From Falsirhodobacter xinxiangensis (GTDB taxonomy: Bacteria > Pseudomonadota > Alphaproteobacteria > Rhodobacterales > Rhodobacteraceae), in assembly GCF_004959935.1 (NCBI RefSeq), contig NZ_SMYN01000012.1:32266-96265 (forward strand): a stretch of DNA of 64,000 bases, written 5' to 3'. Shown piece after piece: positions 62,580 through 64,000 of the stretch. Each line of letters opens with the position of its first letter. Within the stretch, counting starts at the first letter, position 1. The notes under the pieces are model-generated. The model was not told where the DNA came from. It ran no database searches and worked only from the letters and a program-made list of their open reading frames with translations. The translations under genes and the position numbers were made by a program.

Positions 62580-63695
62580 ATGGCCTTTGATCCGCTGAAA
62601 AACCTCTCGCCCTTCGTCAGAGAGGTGGACAACGCCCTGATCATTCCCTTCGGAACCGAAAGCGCCGGAGGTATCGCGCGATACGCCGGCATCTATGACG
62701 AGCATGGGACTTATGTTCCGGAAGGGCAGTGCTTTCGCACCTCCACCACCCCAACCACGCTTGAGCCGAAGGAGATCCCAGCAGAGCCGGAGGAAAGGCT
62801 GAACGGAACGTGGATTTGGGGAGGGCTGCTCTACAGCCACTTCGGGCATATGCTTTTGGAAAGCACGGGGCGTCTCTGGGCCCATGACCACGTGGAGGCC
62901 GAGGGCGAGCTGTTTCTTTTGAAGAAAAAGGTGACCTGGCCGAAAAGATTCGTGAAACCCATCAATCCCATCCTGAGCCATCTGGGCGCCAAGACGGCAA
63001 AAGCAAAGGGTGTGACCCGCCCTCTGCGGGTCGAAAAGCTCGTTATCGCACCTCAGGGATTCGGAACTGGAGACATGATCGCCGGCTGCCCAGAAATGCG
63101 CGCTTTCGTCAAATCGAACTGGGGCAAAGGGATCGAACCTGCGGGCCATGAAAAGATATACATCTCCCGCAGCCGTCTATACTCCAAACGTGGTCGATAC
63201 ATCGGTGAAAGCTTCCTCGAAGCCCTGCTCGAAAAAGAAGGCTATGCGATATTCCATGCCCAGGATCATTCGATAGAGGAGCAGATCGCGCAGTATAAGG
63301 CGGCAAAGGTCGTCATATCGAGCGACTCTTCGGCCCTGCACCTGCACGCGTGTTTTTCCGCTGCTGATACGAAAGTTGCGATCATCCTTCGCCGACCCGG
63401 CGAGGCGATCAATGACTACCTGACGCAGTATCGTTCATTCTCGGGAATTGCCCCATTGGTCATCTCCAGTTTGAACGGGGCGGTATATCAATTCGATGGC
63501 GCGAGAAATTCGCAGAAGAGCGAGATATACACGGAAATCGATTTCCCATCCGTCGCCCGGGAACTTTATTCAGCGAATTATATAGAGTATCGTTCTGCCT
63601 GGCAGAACCCACCGGCTGACGAGATCAAATCCGAGGTGGCATCTATCAGCGAGAGGCTGGGCGCGCCGATATATACGGTGTCTGACGATATCTGA
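62580..63695 (+). CDS. glycosyltransferase family 61 protein
   Basis: 371 residues. DUF563/GT61 signatures: WIWGGLLYSHFGHMLLESTGRLWA, KIYISRSRLYSKRGRYIGE, EEQIAQYKAAKVVISSDSSALHLHACFS. Likely transfers a sugar to a surface polysaccharide. ATG 62580 has GGAG 7 nt upstream; ATG 62550 is a weaker option. Codon use is more AT-rich than in the neighbours, with many ATA, TAT and AAG codons in the second half, suggesting transfer. Divergent from the sulfatase operon and followed by an IS remnant. Confidence 0.88.
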   Translation: MAFDPLKNLSPFVREVDNALIIPFGTESAGGIARYAGIYDEHGTYVPEGQCFRTSTTPTTLEPKEIPAEPEERLNGTWIWGGLLYSHFGHMLLESTGRLWAHDHVEAEGELFLLKKKVTWPKRFVKPINPILSHLGAKTAKAKGVTRPLRVEKLVIAPQGFGTGDMIAGCPEMRAFVKSNWGKGIEPAGHEKIYISRSRLYSKRGRYIGESFLEALLEKEGYAIFHAQDHSIEEQIAQYKAAKVVISSDSSALHLHACFSAADTKVAIILRRPGEAINDYLTQYRSFSGIAPLVISSLNGAVYQFDGARNSQKSEIYTEIDFPSVARELYSANYIEYRSAWQNPPADEIKSEVASISERLGAPIYTVSDDI

Positions 63696-63775
63696 GCGGC
63701 GTCCGTCATGCTTTCATTCCTATCATCGTCTTTACCATAACGATAGTTTACATGCTTTGGCCGTGACCTCATTCA

Positions 63776-63985
63776 TCACGAGAGTTTTCCGTTTTGAGAT
63801 TGGTAGTTTGCGGTTGGTGTCTGGGTAAGCGCGCCGAGCGCGGTGTCCCCGAGTGCGCAAGCGTCCACCGCGCTTTCGGTGTCGTCAGGCTTTCCCAGCA
63901 GATCGTCAAGCACAATGGTGTCCAGCATCGCATCCGCCAACAGGCGCTTCAGCTTGCCGTTTGAACCGCTCCGGTTTGCCGGAGG
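63776..63985 (-). pseudogene. remnant of IS3-family transposase orfA
   Basis: Minus-strand frame that encodes NGKLKRLLADAMLD and DDLLGK, the conserved end of IS3-type OrfA, then an unrelated tail (PTANYQSQNGKLS) before TGA 63776. In the other direction the frame meets TAG at 63986-63988, so only about 20 codons of transposase survive. The hairpin CTCCGG-TTTG-CCGGAG at 63968-63983 marks the break. No terminal repeats or OrfB seen. Confidence 0.6.
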
Positions 63986-64000
63986 CTAATTTCGGTTGGT

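Noticed and set aside
1..64000. CRISPR arrays, tRNA/rRNA genes, prophage or integrase genes
   Set aside because: None could be found by reading; no direct-repeat arrays, cloverleaf-like sequences or phage structural genes were seen.

Overview
The window is high-GC bacterial chromosome. Gene content points to a Rhodobacterales alphaproteobacterium (Paracoccus/Rhodobacter relatives): a RegB/RegA-type redox two-component pair, DUF1127 and DUF982 small proteins, an ECF41 sigma factor with its expected promoter, fused CysNC, SURF1, RppH and BetT. No rRNA, tRNA, CRISPR array or intact insertion sequence was seen.

Layout. 1-2 kb: end of a type I secretion adaptor (HlyD), cut by the window edge, then lpxC. 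2-5 kb (minus): a tight four-gene operon of an MhqO-like dioxygenase, an MhqD-like hydrolase and two pirins, probably for quinone or electrophile detoxification. 5.3-8 kb (plus): a coupled operon of a cytosolic subtilase, an 81-residue protein and a DRGH-type nuclease, the best candidate for an undescribed system. 8-17.5 kb: HPP-CBS protein, AraC regulator with a NepI-like exporter, ACR3/BASS-like transporter, two paralogous small proteins around a DUF982 gene, GntR and LysR regulators, DUF1127, BetT. 17.6-25 kb (minus): cyoABCD, surf1, regB, regA and a DUF72 gene, a bo3 quinol oxidase operon that carries its own redox sensor. 25-31.6 kb: MFS carrier, cysD-cysNC, recQ, yggT.

32-37 kb (plus): thioesterase, UMF1 transporter, MepA, phytase-like esterase, queuosine-precursor transporter, a promoter-leader-terminator RNA unit, and arfB. 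37-42 kb (minus): gpmI-envC-ctpA and trhO. 42-44.4 kb: pncA-pncB-rppH. 44.4-46.7 kb: aldehyde dehydrogenase and 1-Cys peroxiredoxin. 46.7-50.4 kb: sulfate ABC transporter (cysA-sbp-cysT-cysW), which together with cysD-cysNC gives sulfate uptake and activation. 50.6-51.7 kb: a lysine 2,3-aminomutase-like protein.

51.8-64 kb is more accessory: a TetR-centred cluster of NTF2-like, NmrA-like and RidA proteins; a PucR-type regulator broken by several frameshifts; AzoR with an ECF41 sigma factor and its AhpD-like partner; an operon ending in a sulfatase with RTX repeats; a GT61 glycosyltransferase; and the remnant of an IS3-type transposase at the right edge.

Gene density is very high and many neighbours overlap by ATGA, GTGA or TGATG, so most blocks are probably translated as coupled operons. 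Start codons were moved inward where a Shine-Dalgarno sequence, overlap or family length argued for it.
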